DNA of 64,000 nucleotides, taken from the NCBI RefSeq assembly GCF_013912005.1, contig NZ_JACESB010000004.1, positions 110,666 to 174,665 of the forward strand, written 5' to 3'. This document shows, piece after piece, positions 34,638-46,199 of this stretch. Below the pieces are notes generated by a model that worked only from the letters and a program-made list of their open reading frames with translations, was not told the origin of the DNA and ran no database searches. The position numbers were made by a program, and so were the translations under genes. Within the stretch, counting starts at the first letter, position 1, and every line of letters begins with the position of its first letter. This stretch comes from Brevundimonas sp. (lineage in GTDB: Bacteria > Pseudomonadota > Alphaproteobacteria > Caulobacterales > Caulobacteraceae).

Positions 34638-34765
34638 GAATTCCGGTACGTCCCGCCCCGGCCCGGCTTGCGGCTCATCGCCGCAAAGCGCTGTCGCTGT
34701 CACCTGCGAAGCAGTCGCATTCGAGCCGCGACAAGCCCCCGGGCCGCGCGTATGAGGGCCTTAGA

Positions 34766-35203
34766 ATGCGTCTCGCGCTTTTTCAACCAGCCATTCCGCA
34801 GAACGTCGGCGCATGCATCCGGCTGTCCGCCTGCTTCGGGGTGGAACTGCATGTGATCGAGCCGACCGGCTTCCGTTTCGACGACCGGGCGATGAAGCGC
34901 GCGGCGCTGGACTACGGCCCCTTGTCGCACCTCGTGCGCCACCCGGACTGGGACGCCTTCCAGCGCGACCGCGGCCCCGGCCGGCTGGTGCTGTTCACCA
35001 CCAGGGGCGCCACGCCGTTGCAGGAATTCGCCTTCCGCGAGGACGACGTCCTGTTGTTCGGGAGCGAGCCGACGGGCGCCCCGGAGCATGTTCACGCAGC
35101 GGCCGACGCCCGGGTCGTGATCCCGATTCGACCGGGCGCGCGGTCGCTGAACCTGTCGGTCAGCGCGGGCATCGCCCTCTGGGAGGGACTTCGCGGGTTT
35201 TGA
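34766..35203 (+). CDS. trmL: tRNA (cytidine34/uridine34-2'-O)-methyltransferase TrmL
   Basis: TrmL methylates the 2'-O of the wobble base in tRNA-Leu isoacceptors. The 145-residue SPOUT protein has the family marks NVGACIRLSACFG near residue 13, LLFGSEPTGAPEHVH (SAM-knot loop) and IPIRPGARSLNLSVSAGIALWEGLR at the C-terminus. The length (E. coli 157) fits. It is divergent from the bc1 operon. Confidence 0.94.
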   Translation: MRLALFQPAIPQNVGACIRLSACFGVELHVIEPTGFRFDDRAMKRAALDYGPLSHLVRHPDWDAFQRDRGPGRLVLFTTRGATPLQEFAFREDDVLLFGSEPTGAPEHVHAAADARVVIPIRPGARSLNLSVSAGIALWEGLRGF

Positions 35204-35238
35204 TCCCGCTCAAGACGCCCCCCCTCTGCTCGTCGCAT

Positions 35239-35586
35239 ATGTTCGGCATGCAGCGGTTCCTGATCCTCGCCGCCCGCGGAATCGCCATCCTCGGCGCCGG
35301 CTTCATTTCGCTGTTCGCGCTCGACGTCCCGGGCATGGACGGGTCGCTGGCGTACCGGCTGGCGGGCTTCCTGGTCCACCTCACGCCCAGCTTCGTGCTC
35401 CTCGGCATCCTGGCGGTCGCCTGGAGATGGCCGGGCGTCGGCGGCGCGTTGTTCCTTCTCGCGGGTGTCTCGCCGCTGCTGCTGCTCGACAACCCGCCAG
35501 CCACCAACCTCCTGCTCGGCGGGCCGTTCCTCATCGCGGGCGCGGCCTTCATCCTCGGGCGCGGGGCGGCGGCCGAAGTCCGCTGA
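35239..35586 (+). CDS. Small polytopic membrane protein, function unknown
   Basis: The 115-residue protein has three or four membrane segments (about residues 5-27, 38-58, 62-82 and 88-108), with short loops and few charges. ATG at 35239 or 35248 could be the start; the first is used. No family is firmly recognised. It begins 35 bases after trmL on the same strand and probably shares its transcript. Confidence 0.65.
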   Translation: MFGMQRFLILAARGIAILGAGFISLFALDVPGMDGSLAYRLAGFLVHLTPSFVLLGILAVAWRWPGVGGALFLLAGVSPLLLLDNPPATNLLLGGPFLIAGAAFILGRGAAAEVR

Positions 35587-35635
35587 GGAGCGGCCCCGGC
35601 CCCGGTCGCTGCGCCGGTCGAAGCGGCTGAGGAGA

Positions 35636-35664
35636 GGACCCGGCGCCCGCCTTCCGCCGGGCCC
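35636..35664. terminator. GC-rich hairpin between convergent genes
   Basis: CCCGGCG (35639-35645) pairs with CGCCGGG (35655-35661), extended by GG/CC with one mismatch. It lies between the convergent small membrane protein and TonB receptor genes. There is no T-run, so the terminator role is tentative. Confidence 0.35.
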
Positions 35665-35673
35665 TCCCCGCCC

Positions 35674-37764
35674 TCACCAGGCGCTTCGGAGCGCGACGAA
35701 GACGCCACGGCCGGCGCCGGGGAGCCGGTCGCCGACGGCGACGTCGGACCCGGTCACGCGGTTGCGGCCGGCCAGATGCGGGCGGTACTCGCGATCGAAC
35801 AGGTTCTCGAGGCCCGCCTCGATGGCGACGCCGGCGCCCAGCCGCCGCTCGCCTCGCACCGAGAAGACGACGTGGCCGCCGGTCGGCGCCTCCCCGTTCG
35901 TCGTCGAGACGTTGCGCTGGCGCAGGGCGCCCGCCGCCTCCACGCCCAGCGACCAGTCCGCCTCCTCCCAGATCGCGGCCAGTCGCAGGTTCGGGGGCGC
36001 GATCCTGTAGAGGTCGTCCTCCATATCCCGCCGGCGGCCACGCACGTGGCTGGCCGTGCCCTCAATGCGCAGGCGGTCGGTCAGGGCGGCGCCGAAGTCG
36101 ACGTCCACACCGTAGAGCTCCGCGTCGACGTTGCTCCAGCGCAGCGGCGTGGGGTCGCCGCTCGCCGCCGCCACCATCTCGACGAGGGTGTCCGCGACGC
36201 CCGGCGTGGCGTCATATGCGACGCCCTGGATGTAGTCGTCGATCTGTCGGTAGTAGACCGTCGGCCGCGCCCACGCCCCTCCGCGCCGCCAGTCGAAGCC
36301 GACCTCGGCGATCCACGCGACCTCGGGCCGGAGCTCCGGATCGCCAACGTAGATGTTGCCGTCGGCGAGCCCGCCGCTGGCCTCGGTGGGCAGCCAGGAG
36401 AAGCGCTCGACCGGATTGGGCGCCCGCGTCTTCCGGGCCAGGGTCAGTCGCGGCGTGACCTCGCCCAGCTCACGCCAGAAGCGCGCGGCGACGTCGAAGG
36501 CGCCGCCGCTCCAGGAGCGGTCCCCGGCGTTGAACGCCGCCGCCAGCCGGGTCGGGCCGATCGGCAGGGCGGGGCCGGTGCGGGCGAGCCCGGCCTCGGC
36601 GCGGTGGCCGTCGGCGCGCGCGCCGACCTCGGCCTGCACCCCTGACAGGGATCCACGCCATTCGATGTGCCCGCCCAGCCGCCGCGTCTTGGTTCCGGGC
36701 AGGGAGGTGGCGAGAAAGGCGGGGTTGTCCGGATGGGTGATGCTCACCGACTTGTCCGCCCGCTCGAAGTCGACGCCGAGGCCGAGGCGACCTCCAAACG
36801 CGGCAAACGCCAGTCGCAGGTCGCCTGACAGGCTCTCGGCGTCCGCCAGCGACAGCCGGCGCATCGTCGACATGGCGGGACCGGGGCGGAGGCTGAAATT
36901 GTCCATGCCGTGCTCGACCCGGCTGTGTCCCAACGAGGCCTCCACCTGCACCGCCGAGCCGGCCGGGCCGGAGTAGGCCAGACGCGCGAAGTCGGTGTCG
37001 AAGTAGCGGATGTCCATGCTGAACGGCGGCGTTCCCGTGGGGCCGGTCTCCTGGCCGCGAAGGTCCAGCGACAGTTCGCCCACGCCGCCCCGCACGCCGG
37101 CTGACACGCCGTAGGTGTCCCGCTCGAAGGCGCTGTCGCGGATCACCCCGCCGGGGAACCGCGTTTCGCCCCCCTCCTCCCGGGCGCCGATCAGGTTCAG
37201 CCGGAACCGGTCGTTCGCCATGCCGATCACGCCGCCGAACGCATGGGCGTCGTCGACCGAGCGCCAGTTCGCCGAGAGGTCGCCGGCCGGCGTCCATTCG
37301 CGGCCATGGCCGAAGTCCACCCGTTTCAGCTCCGCGTTCACGCCGCCCGCGAGGGCGGGGCCGTTGCGGACGGGGCTGATCCCGCGGTCGACCTGGAGAC
37401 GGGCGACCAGCGGCATGGGCGCGTAGTGGAGCGGCGGATCCATCGCGTTCGGTCCGCCGGTATGGAACCTCTGGCCGTTGATCCGGACCAGAACGCGGTC
37501 GCCGAACAGGCCGCGGTACTGCACCTGTCCGGACAGGCCGCCGTTGTCGACGCGGGCGCCGCCCGGCAATCGGGCGACCAGGCCGGAGCTGTCGGCGGTC
37601 ACGGCCGCGCCGGCTTCGGGTCGAACGCTGTCGACGACGGCGTCCCGGCGCACGCCGGTGACGACGATTTCGTCCAGCAGGGACGGATCCTGCGCGTGCG
37701 TGGGAAGGGCGGCGAGCATGGGCGCGCCGATAGCCAGGGCCAGGGCCCCTCGGGTCAGTGTCAT
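35674..37764 (-). CDS. TonB-dependent outer membrane receptor, possibly copper-related
   Basis: The 696-residue protein has a signal peptide (residues 1-24, ending THAQ), a TonB-box-like segment (DEIVVTGVR), a plug domain (VQYRGLFGDRVLVRINGQRFH) and a 22-strand barrel ending in an aromatic residue (VALRSAW). The plug contains MDPPLHYAP, resembling the MDPP motif of the NosA/OprC copper receptor group. Substrate assignment to copper is inference, helped by the adjacent DUF2946-like gene. Receptors of this kind import metal or siderophore complexes using TonB-ExbBD. Confidence 0.85.
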   Translation of the reverse strand: MTLTRGALALAIGAPMLAALPTHAQDPSLLDEIVVTGVRRDAVVDSVRPEAGAAVTADSSGLVARLPGGARVDNGGLSGQVQYRGLFGDRVLVRINGQRFHTGGPNAMDPPLHYAPMPLVARLQVDRGISPVRNGPALAGGVNAELKRVDFGHGREWTPAGDLSANWRSVDDAHAFGGVIGMANDRFRLNLIGAREEGGETRFPGGVIRDSAFERDTYGVSAGVRGGVGELSLDLRGQETGPTGTPPFSMDIRYFDTDFARLAYSGPAGSAVQVEASLGHSRVEHGMDNFSLRPGPAMSTMRRLSLADAESLSGDLRLAFAAFGGRLGLGVDFERADKSVSITHPDNPAFLATSLPGTKTRRLGGHIEWRGSLSGVQAEVGARADGHRAEAGLARTGPALPIGPTRLAAAFNAGDRSWSGGAFDVAARFWRELGEVTPRLTLARKTRAPNPVERFSWLPTEASGGLADGNIYVGDPELRPEVAWIAEVGFDWRRGGAWARPTVYYRQIDDYIQGVAYDATPGVADTLVEMVAAASGDPTPLRWSNVDAELYGVDVDFGAALTDRLRIEGTASHVRGRRRDMEDDLYRIAPPNLRLAAIWEEADWSLGVEAAGALRQRNVSTTNGEAPTGGHVVFSVRGERRLGAGVAIEAGLENLFDREYRPHLAGRNRVTGSDVAVGDRLPGAGRGVFVALRSAW

Positions 37765-37848
37765 GGGTAAGAGCTCGGTCTGAACGCCGGGCAGCCGGCG
37801 GAACAGGGCGGCCGTCGTCGGACGGTTCGCCCTCTGGGGCAGGACAGG

Positions 37849-38253
37849 TCAGACGAACCGGGGCGGAGCCCGCGGGGGCGGCGGCGGCCCCTCCAGGGGA
37901 CCATGGATGTGCACCCGTCCTGCGCGCCGAACCGGTTCCGACGGGGAGAGGGCGAGCAACCGCCGCGGCGGCGGCGGCGGCGCATCCGGCGCGAGCTCGG
38001 GACCTGCGGCGGCGAAGGCGCAGACGGAGTCGGGCCGCGCCGGATCCTCGCCGCCGTGCTGGTCGTGGTGCGCGGGCGCGTGGGCCGCCCGGGCGTTCGG
38101 CGGGGTCTGATCTTCGCAGACCACGATCCGGAAACCGCGCCCGTCGAACTCCGGCATATAGCCCGGAGCGACGAGCCCGCGCAGGACGAGCGCCAGCAAC
38201 AGGGCGGACAGGGCCGCCGCGAATCCCGCTGATTTTCGCCAGCCCCGCGCCAT
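37849..38253 (-). CDS. DUF2946-like membrane or exported protein
   Basis: The 134-residue protein has an N-terminal hydrophobic segment (about residues 8-28, GFAAALSALLLALVLRGLVA), a GYMPEF motif, a His-rich stretch (AHAPAHHDQHGGED), a late Cys near VCAFAAAG, and a Pro-rich C-terminus. The layout of one cysteine near the start (VVCEDQ), a histidine cluster, then a second cysteine matches DUF2946 proteins, which often accompany copper-type TonB receptors. It starts 84 bases upstream of the receptor gene on the same strand. ATG at 38253 is chosen over an upstream methionine in an Arg/Pro-rich extension. Confidence 0.65.
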   Translation of the reverse strand: MARGWRKSAGFAAALSALLLALVLRGLVAPGYMPEFDGRGFRIVVCEDQTPPNARAAHAPAHHDQHGGEDPARPDSVCAFAAAGPELAPDAPPPPPRRLLALSPSEPVRRAGRVHIHGPLEGPPPPPRAPPRFV

Positions 38254-38312
38254 CCGCGGGCCTCTGGGCCGGGCAGGGCGCGGGCGCAAGGTGGCGCTAG
38301 GTCGCGGCGGCG

Positions 38313-39572
38313 TTACTCCGGGGCCTCCGCGGGCTCAAGCCGCGCCAGGATCGGGCGTTCCGCCGCCTTCGCCGCCGCCGCCGCCTCAACCGCGCGCATA
38401 ACCCTGAGCACGTTCTCACCGGCCAGCTTGCGGATGTCGGCCTCGCTCCAGCCGTTCTCCATCAGCCGGGCGAGAATCCGCGGATAGGCGTCCACGCCCT
38501 CCACGCCTTCCGGCAGGCTGCCGACGCCGTCGAAGTCGCCGCCGAGGCCGACGTGGTCGACCCCCGCCACATCGCGCACGTGCTGGATGTGGGCGACCAC
38601 GTCGTCGATCGTCGCGCGCGGCGCGGGCCGGGCGGCCGTCCAGGTCTCCAGTCCGCGACGAACCGCCTCCGGGTCGCCCGGGTTGAGCGCCTTCAGCCGG
38701 GCCTCCTCGGCCGCGCGGGCGGCGCCCCAGGCCCGCACCTGCTCGTTCACGAAGCCCGGCACGAAGGTGACCATCACCACGCCGCCGTCAGCCGGCATCA
38801 TCCGCAGCACGCTGTCGGGCACATTGCGCGGATGTCCGGTGACGGCCCGGGCGGAGGAGTGGGAGAAGATCACCGGGGCTTCGGAGACGCGCATGGCGTC
38901 GACCATCGTCTCCTCGGAGACGTGGCTCAGGTCGACCATCATCCCCAGCCGGTTCATCTCCTTCACCACCTGCTCGCCGAACGGTGACAGGCCGCCCCAC
39001 TTCGGGGCGTCGGTGGCGCTGTCGGCCCAGGTCGTGGTCGCCGAGTGGGTCAGGGTCATGTAGCGGACCCCCGCCTGGTGGAACTCGCGCAGCAGACCGA
39101 GCGAGTCGTCGATCGAGTAGCCGCCCTCGATCCCCATGAGGCTGGCGATGCGGCCGCGGCGGTGGATGCGCTGGATGTCGTCGGCCGTGGTCGCCAGTTC
39201 GAACGCCTCGGGGTGGGCGGCGACCATGCGGCGAACGACATCGATCTGCTCGAAGGTGGCCTTGGCGGCCTCGACCGGCTCGAGGCTGGCGGGGACGTAG
39301 ACCGACCAGAACTGGCCGCCGACGCCGCCGGCGCGCAGGCGGGGAATGTCGGTGTGAAGGTCGGTGGAGGCGTCGAGATTGGCGGTCAGGTCGACGGCGT
39401 GGGGGTCGCTCCCGTGGCCCTGCCGCAGGGCCCAGGGCAGGTCGTTATGGCCGTCGATCAGCGGGGTCCGTTCGAGAATGCGCCGGGCCCGGGCCTCGCC
39501 CGCATCCTGCGCGGCGGCGGCGCCGGCGACCAGGGCGAGGGCGACAGTGGACAGCAGGGCGGCGCGGATCAT
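38313..39572 (-). CDS. Membrane dipeptidase (M19 family), exported
   Basis: The 419-residue zinc dipeptidase has a signal peptide (MIRAALLSTVALALVAGAAAAQ) and M19 marks: LIDGHNDLPWALR with the His-x-Asp pair near residue 41, a GGVGGQFWSVYVPA segment, EGGYSIDDSLGLLREFHQAGVRYMTLTHS, VDLSHVSEETM, PVIFSHSSARAV (zinc His) and HVGLGGDFDGVGSLPEG. It cleaves dipeptides, including D-amino-acid containing ones, in the periplasm. No coupled partner. Confidence 0.93.
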   Translation of the reverse strand: MIRAALLSTVALALVAGAAAAQDAGEARARRILERTPLIDGHNDLPWALRQGHGSDPHAVDLTANLDASTDLHTDIPRLRAGGVGGQFWSVYVPASLEPVEAAKATFEQIDVVRRMVAAHPEAFELATTADDIQRIHRRGRIASLMGIEGGYSIDDSLGLLREFHQAGVRYMTLTHSATTTWADSATDAPKWGGLSPFGEQVVKEMNRLGMMVDLSHVSEETMVDAMRVSEAPVIFSHSSARAVTGHPRNVPDSVLRMMPADGGVVMVTFVPGFVNEQVRAWGAARAAEEARLKALNPGDPEAVRRGLETWTAARPAPRATIDDVVAHIQHVRDVAGVDHVGLGGDFDGVGSLPEGVEGVDAYPRILARLMENGWSEADIRKLAGENVLRVMRAVEAAAAAKAAERPILARLEPAEAPE

Positions 39573-39670
39573 CGGGACCTCCGGAAAGTGGCGAAGCCGG
39601 ACAGTGGCAGATGGGACCGGGCGGTCAACGGCCGCCTTTGCGCCTGCGTCGCCCGCCCTTATGAAGCGGC

Positions 39671-40546
39671 ATGACCGACGCCCCCGCCCCTCTCGACGCC
39701 CGCAAGGCCGAAGCCCGCGCCTGGTTCGAGGCCCTCCGCGACCGCATCCACGCCGGCTTCGAGGCGCTGGAAGACCAGGCCCCGCCGGAGCTCTTCCCCG
39801 GCGAGCCCGGCCGCTTCGTCCGCACGCCGTGGGAGCGGCCGGCCGGCGGCGGCGGCGTCATGGGCATGATGCACGGACGGCTGTTCGAGAAGGTCGGCGT
39901 CCACGTCTCCACCGTCTTCGGGACCTTCCCCGAGGACTATGCCAAGACCGTGCCGGGCGCGGCCGAGGACCCGCGCTTCTTCGCCACCGGCATCAGCCTG
40001 ATCTGTCACCCGGTCAGCCCGCGCGTGCCGGCGGTGCACATGAACACGCGCTTCATCGCCACGACCCGCAGCTGGTTCGGCGGCGGGGCTGACCTGACCC
40101 CCGTGCTCGACGTGGACCGACGACCGGACGCTCCGGACACGGTCGAGTTCCACGCCGCCATGAAGGCCGCCTGCGACGCCCACGACCCCGACTGGCACGC
40201 CCGCTTCAAGGCCTGGTGCGACGAGTACTTCTTCCTGCCCCACCGCAACGAACCGCGCGGCACCGGCGGCATCTTCTACGACCACCTGGACAGCGGCGAC
40301 CGGGACCGCGACTTCGCCTTCACCCGCGACGTCGGCGAGGCCTTCCTCGACGTCTATTCCCGGATCGTCGGCCGCCGCATGACCGAGTCGTGGACGGCGG
40401 AGGAGCGCGAGGAGCAGCTGGTCCGCCGCGGCCGCTATGTCGAGTTCAACCTGCTCTACGACCGCGGCACGACCTTCGGCCTGAAGACCGGCGGCAACGT
40501 CGAGTCGATCCTCAGCTCGATGCCGCCCGTGGTGAAGTGGCCCTGA
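39671..40546 (+). CDS. hemF: Oxygen-dependent coproporphyrinogen III oxidase
   Basis: HemF converts coproporphyrinogen III to protoporphyrinogen IX in haem synthesis, using O2. The 291-residue protein has the family motifs [44 protein letters not shown], the [23 protein letters not shown] signature, and [31 protein letters not shown] at the C-terminus. It is divergent from the dipeptidase gene. No oxygen-independent HemN is visible in this window. Confidence 0.97.
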   Translation: MTDAPAPLDARKAEARAWFEALRDRIHAGFEALEDQAPPELFPGEPGRFVRTPWERPAGGGGVMGMMHGRLFEKVGVHVSTVFGTFPEDYAKTVPGAAEDPRFFATGISLICHPVSPRVPAVHMNTRFIATTRSWFGGGADLTPVLDVDRRPDAPDTVEFHAAMKAACDAHDPDWHARFKAWCDEYFFLPHRNEPRGTGGIFYDHLDSGDRDRDFAFTRDVGEAFLDVYSRIVGRRMTESWTAEEREEQLVRRGRYVEFNLLYDRGTTFGLKTGGNVESILSSMPPVVKWP

Positions 40547-40552
40547 GACGGC

Positions 40553-43033
<2,481 letters not shown>

Positions 43034-43122
43034 GATACTCCCGACCCCGGGCCGCATTCTCGCACTGGAGGTGTTGAGCAAGGCTTAGCACGGCCGCGGG
43101 ACCGGGCTTGCGGGGCCTGCGC

Positions 43123-43821
43123 TCAGGAGGCTGCGCCGGTGAGGAACGCCCTTATCCACGCCGACAGCACCGGACGGTCGTCCGGCCCGGTGAGGCTGGC
43201 GAGCGCCTCGTCCACCACCGGAGCGGGAATTCGGCCGGCGCGACCGGCGACGAGCGCCGCGGCGTAGGCGGGACTGAACTCGGGGTGGCACTGGAAGCTG
43301 ATCGCGTCCGTCCCCCAGGCCAGGCCGGCGAAGGGGGCGAAGTCGCTGGCGAGGGTCACCCGGGCGTCCACGGGCGCCTCGACCACCTGGTCCTGGTGGG
43401 ACACGGGGATGGCGATGAACGCCGCCGGCGGCTGCATCCACGGCTCCCCGGCCCTGACGTCATAGCTGTGCAGGCCGACGCCCCAGCCGCGGTCCGACTT
43501 CTCCACCCGTCCGCCCAGCGCCTGCGCCATGGCCTGGTGGCCGAAGCAGATGCCGACGAGGCGAACCCGTCCCCGCGCCGAGCGGATCCAGTCGAGGAGC
43601 GGCGGTATCCAGGCGTGATCCTCGTACACCCCGGCGGGCGAGCCGGTGATGATCGCGCCGTCGAACGCGGCCGGATCGGGCAGCTCCCCCGCCTGCACGT
43701 CGAACACGGCCACGTCGAACCCCGGCCCCAGCAGGGCCCGGAACATGGACGGGTAGTCCCCGTGTTCCGCCCGGAGGTCCGCGGGCGGGGCGCCGGTCTC
43801 GAGTATCGCAATGCGGGTCAA
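43123..43821 (-). CDS. Class I glutamine amidotransferase-like protein
   Basis: The 232-residue protein has a GATase1 domain with the nucleophile elbow GICFGHQAMAQALGG (Cys near residue 90) and the later histidine in FQCHPEFSP, with an ITGSPAGVYED oxyanion segment. Stand-alone members often hydrolyse gamma-glutamyl compounds or resemble GMP synthase glutaminase; the substrate is unknown. The start codon is TTG at 43821, supported by AGGAG 6 bases upstream. It is just downstream of the ABM gene, divergent. Confidence 0.86.
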   Translation of the reverse strand: MTRIAILETGAPPADLRAEHGDYPSMFRALLGPGFDVAVFDVQAGELPDPAAFDGAIITGSPAGVYEDHAWIPPLLDWIRSARGRVRLVGICFGHQAMAQALGGRVEKSDRGWGVGLHSYDVRAGEPWMQPPAAFIAIPVSHQDQVVEAPVDARVTLASDFAPFAGLAWGTDAISFQCHPEFSPAYAAALVAGRAGRIPAPVVDEALASLTGPDDRPVLSAWIRAFLTGAAS

Positions 43822-43895
43822 GGCAATCTCCTGCAGGCTTCCGCATATGAGCCTGCCGGCGAGACTCGCAAGGCGGGATCGGCTATGCCCCCGCC

Positions 43896-44192
43896 ATGTC
43901 CGAAGCGCCTGTCGTCCTGATCAACGTCTATCGCTGCGAGCCGGAGCGTCAGGCCGCGCTGATGGAGCATCTCGCCGCGGTGGTCCGCGCCCAGCGCGGT
44001 CGCGACGGCTTCATATCGTCCACCCTGCACCGCGGGCTCAGCGGCCGCGTGGCGGCGGTGTACGGGGTCTGGCGCTCGAAGGAAGACTGGAAGGCCATGG
44101 CCCGCCACCCGGAGGTCGCGGCGGCGATGGAGCCGGTGTTGGCCGCCGCCACCTTCGAACCGCACCTCTACGAGCCGGTCGAGGTCGCCTAG
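43896..44192 (+). CDS. Antibiotic biosynthesis monooxygenase (ABM) domain protein
   Basis: The 98-residue protein has the dimeric alpha-beta barrel pattern of ABM proteins: PVVLINVYRCEPERQAALMEHL, RGRDGFISSTLHRGLSG, AAVYGVWRSKEDWKAMARHPEV. Members range from quinone-forming monooxygenases to haem-degrading enzymes. No haem-binding residues can be asserted. It ends tail to tail with rlmJ; the palindrome CCTAGG supplies both stop codons in a 4-base overlap. Confidence 0.85.
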   Translation: MSEAPVVLINVYRCEPERQAALMEHLAAVVRAQRGRDGFISSTLHRGLSGRVAAVYGVWRSKEDWKAMARHPEVAAAMEPVLAAATFEPHLYEPVEVA

Positions 44193-45007
44193 GTCGTCCA
44201 GACCTCGGCCCGCCCCCCGGGCTCGCCCAGCGCATCGACGACCCAGCCGCAGATCTCCCGCGCCGCGACGTCGGTCCCCGGCGGCGGGTTGAGCACGACC
44301 ATGGCGCAGCCGTTCATCCTCATCGGATCGCGGAGCGGCCGGAGTCGCGCCTCGGCCACCAGCACGCCCCTCGCCCCGCGGGCGTCCAGCCGCCGGAGAA
44401 AGGCGTCGAAGGTCTCCAGATCCTTGAGCGGCGTCCAGACGGCCACCGTTGCGGCCGGGTTCGTCGCGGCGATGGCGGCGGCGGCGTCCGCCGCGCGCTG
44501 GTAGTCGTCGGGGCGCTCGAAGGGCGGGTCGATCAGGACGAAGGCGGCCGGGGCCTGTCGCGCCGCTGACACGGCCTCGTCGTAGCCGTCGCCGCCGCGC
44601 GCCGCCGCGGCCGGGAAGCGCGCCAGCGCCGCGGTCAGCAGGTCCAGCACCGGCGGGTTGAGCTCGAATCCGACATAGCGGTCTTCCGGCCGGAGGCGTC
44701 GGGCGACGAGCACCGGCGAGCCCGGATAGAAGCGCACGCCGCCGACGGGATTCAGGGCCGCGACCTCCCGCGCCAGCGCCTCGATCAGGGGCGGGCGGTC
44801 GACCGCCGCCATCAGCCGCGCGACGCCGGCTTCCGCCTCCCGCGAGCGGGCGGCGTCCCCGGTCAGGTCGTACAGGCCGGCGCCGGCATGGGTGTCGATC
44901 ACGGTCGCCGGCCCCGTCGCCTGGCGCCGCCCGAGCAGCCAGAGCACGAGGGCGTGCTTGACCAGGTCGGCGAAATTCCCGGCGTGGAAACTGTGTCGGT
45001 AGTTCAT
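44189..45007 (-). CDS. rlmJ: 23S rRNA (adenine2030-N6)-methyltransferase RlmJ
   Basis: RlmJ methylates N6 of A2030 in 23S rRNA. The 272-residue protein starts MNYRHSFHAGNFADLVKHALVL, the family hallmark, followed by VIDTHAGAGLYDL (SAM site) and FVLIDPPFERPDDY (NPPF/DPPF catalytic motif). Its length is close to the 280 of E. coli RlmJ. It overlaps the convergent ABM gene by 4 bases. Confidence 0.94.
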   Translation of the reverse strand: MNYRHSFHAGNFADLVKHALVLWLLGRRQATGPATVIDTHAGAGLYDLTGDAARSREAEAGVARLMAAVDRPPLIEALAREVAALNPVGGVRFYPGSPVLVARRLRPEDRYVGFELNPPVLDLLTAALARFPAAAARGGDGYDEAVSAARQAPAAFVLIDPPFERPDDYQRAADAAAAIAATNPAATVAVWTPLKDLETFDAFLRRLDARGARGVLVAEARLRPLRDPMRMNGCAMVVLNPPPGTDVAAREICGWVVDALGEPGGRAEVWTT

Positions 45008-45090
45008 GGCCCTGCCTCCGCCGGTGCGGCCGGCGGGTCAAGAGGAACCGCCATCGGCGGCCGCCGTTGGGCAAGGCCCGAGGAGCCCCG

Positions 45091-45147
45091 ATGACCGACC
45101 CCTTCCCCCTCGATCCCGCGCCGCCGCCGCCCGGAGACCGCCGGTGA
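45091..45147 (+). CDS. 18-codon upstream ORF, possibly coupled to topoisomerase IB
   Basis: ATG at 45091 follows GAGGAGCCCCG, a strong ribosome binding site, and encodes 18 residues (MTDPFPLDPAPPPPGDRR) ending at TGA 45145-45147. The stop overlaps the GTG start of the topoisomerase gene (GTGA). Ribosomes ending here could restart at GTG. Pro-rich short leaders can stall ribosomes, so a regulatory leader is possible, but coding is unproven. Confidence 0.4.
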   Translation: MTDPFPLDPAPPPPGDRR

Positions 45148-46166
45148 CCGCGAGCGATCCGGGGTCCGTCCCGGAGGGCCTGTCGTACTGCAATGACGAA
45201 CAGCCCGGCATCCGCCGGACCGCCACCTCGAGAGGTTTCGCCTATCACGACAGCGCCGGGCGGCCGGTGGAGGACGAGAAGCGGCTCGCGCGCATCCAGG
45301 CCCTGGCCATTCCCCCGGCCTGGACCGACGTCTGGATCTGCCCCCGGGCCAACGGCCACATCCAGGCCACCGGGCGCGACGCCAAGGGGCGCAAGCAGTA
45401 CCGGTACCATCCCGGCTGGACGAGCCACGCCGCCACCAACAAGTTCGACCGGCTGCCGGAGTTCGCCCGCGCCCTGCCCCGGCTGCGGCGGCGGGTCGAG
45501 CAGGACCTCGGCAAGCGCGGCCCCTCCCGCGACAAGGTGCTGGCGACGGCGGTCCGCCTGCTGGAGCTGACCCTGATCCGCGTCGGCAACGCGCAGTATG
45601 CGAAGCAGAACCGGTCGTACGGGCTGACCACCCTGCACAAGCGGCATCTGGAGGTCGGCGGGGGCGCGCTGACCTTCGCCTTCAAGGGCAAGAGCGGCGT
45701 GGAGCACGAGGTGCGGGTGCGGGACCGGCGGCTGGCCCGGATGGTCCGCTCGCTGCAGGACCTCCCCGGCCAGCAGCTGTTCAAGTACCGCGACGCCGAC
45801 GGGAGCCTCGTCCCCGTCACCTCCGACGACGTCAACGCCTATATCCGGGAGGCGATGGGAGAGACGTTCTCGGCCAAGGACTTCCGCACCTGGGCCGGCA
45901 CCGTCTCCGCCGCCCGGGCCCTGCGGGAGATGGACCCGCCGACCTCTCCGACGGACGCGAAGCGCAAGATCACCGTCTGCGTGAAGGCCGTGGCCGGCCT
46001 GCTCGGCAACACGCCCACCGTCTGCCGGTCGTCCTACGTCCATCCGCGGGTGTTCGAGCTCTACCAGTCGGGCCGGATCGGCGCAGCGCTCCCGGGGCCG
46101 GACGCGGCCACCTTCGAGCGCCGGCTCGCCCGCGTGCTGGCCGCCCGCGACGACAACCCTTCCTGA
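45144..46166 (+). CDS. DNA topoisomerase IB (poxvirus/bacterial type)
   Basis: Topoisomerase IB relaxes DNA supercoils by a transient 3'-phosphotyrosine nick. The 340-residue protein has an N-terminal domain (GFAYHDSAGRPVEDEKRLARIQAL, IPPAWTDVWICPRANGHIQATGRD) and a catalytic domain with RVGNAQYAKQNRSYGLTTLHKRHL, KDFRTWAGT and a C-terminal catalytic tyrosine in CRSSYVHPRVFELYQSG. The start is GTG, overlapping an upstream short ORF; no other start precedes the conserved region without crossing a non-conserved extension. Confidence 0.93.
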   Translation: MTASDPGSVPEGLSYCNDEQPGIRRTATSRGFAYHDSAGRPVEDEKRLARIQALAIPPAWTDVWICPRANGHIQATGRDAKGRKQYRYHPGWTSHAATNKFDRLPEFARALPRLRRRVEQDLGKRGPSRDKVLATAVRLLELTLIRVGNAQYAKQNRSYGLTTLHKRHLEVGGGALTFAFKGKSGVEHEVRVRDRRLARMVRSLQDLPGQQLFKYRDADGSLVPVTSDDVNAYIREAMGETFSAKDFRTWAGTVSAARALREMDPPTSPTDAKRKITVCVKAVAGLLGNTPTVCRSSYVHPRVFELYQSGRIGAALPGPDAATFERRLARVLAARDDNPS

Positions 46167-46199
46167 ACCTTCCTCCTTCCAGGCTGCGGTCTCCCCCGC

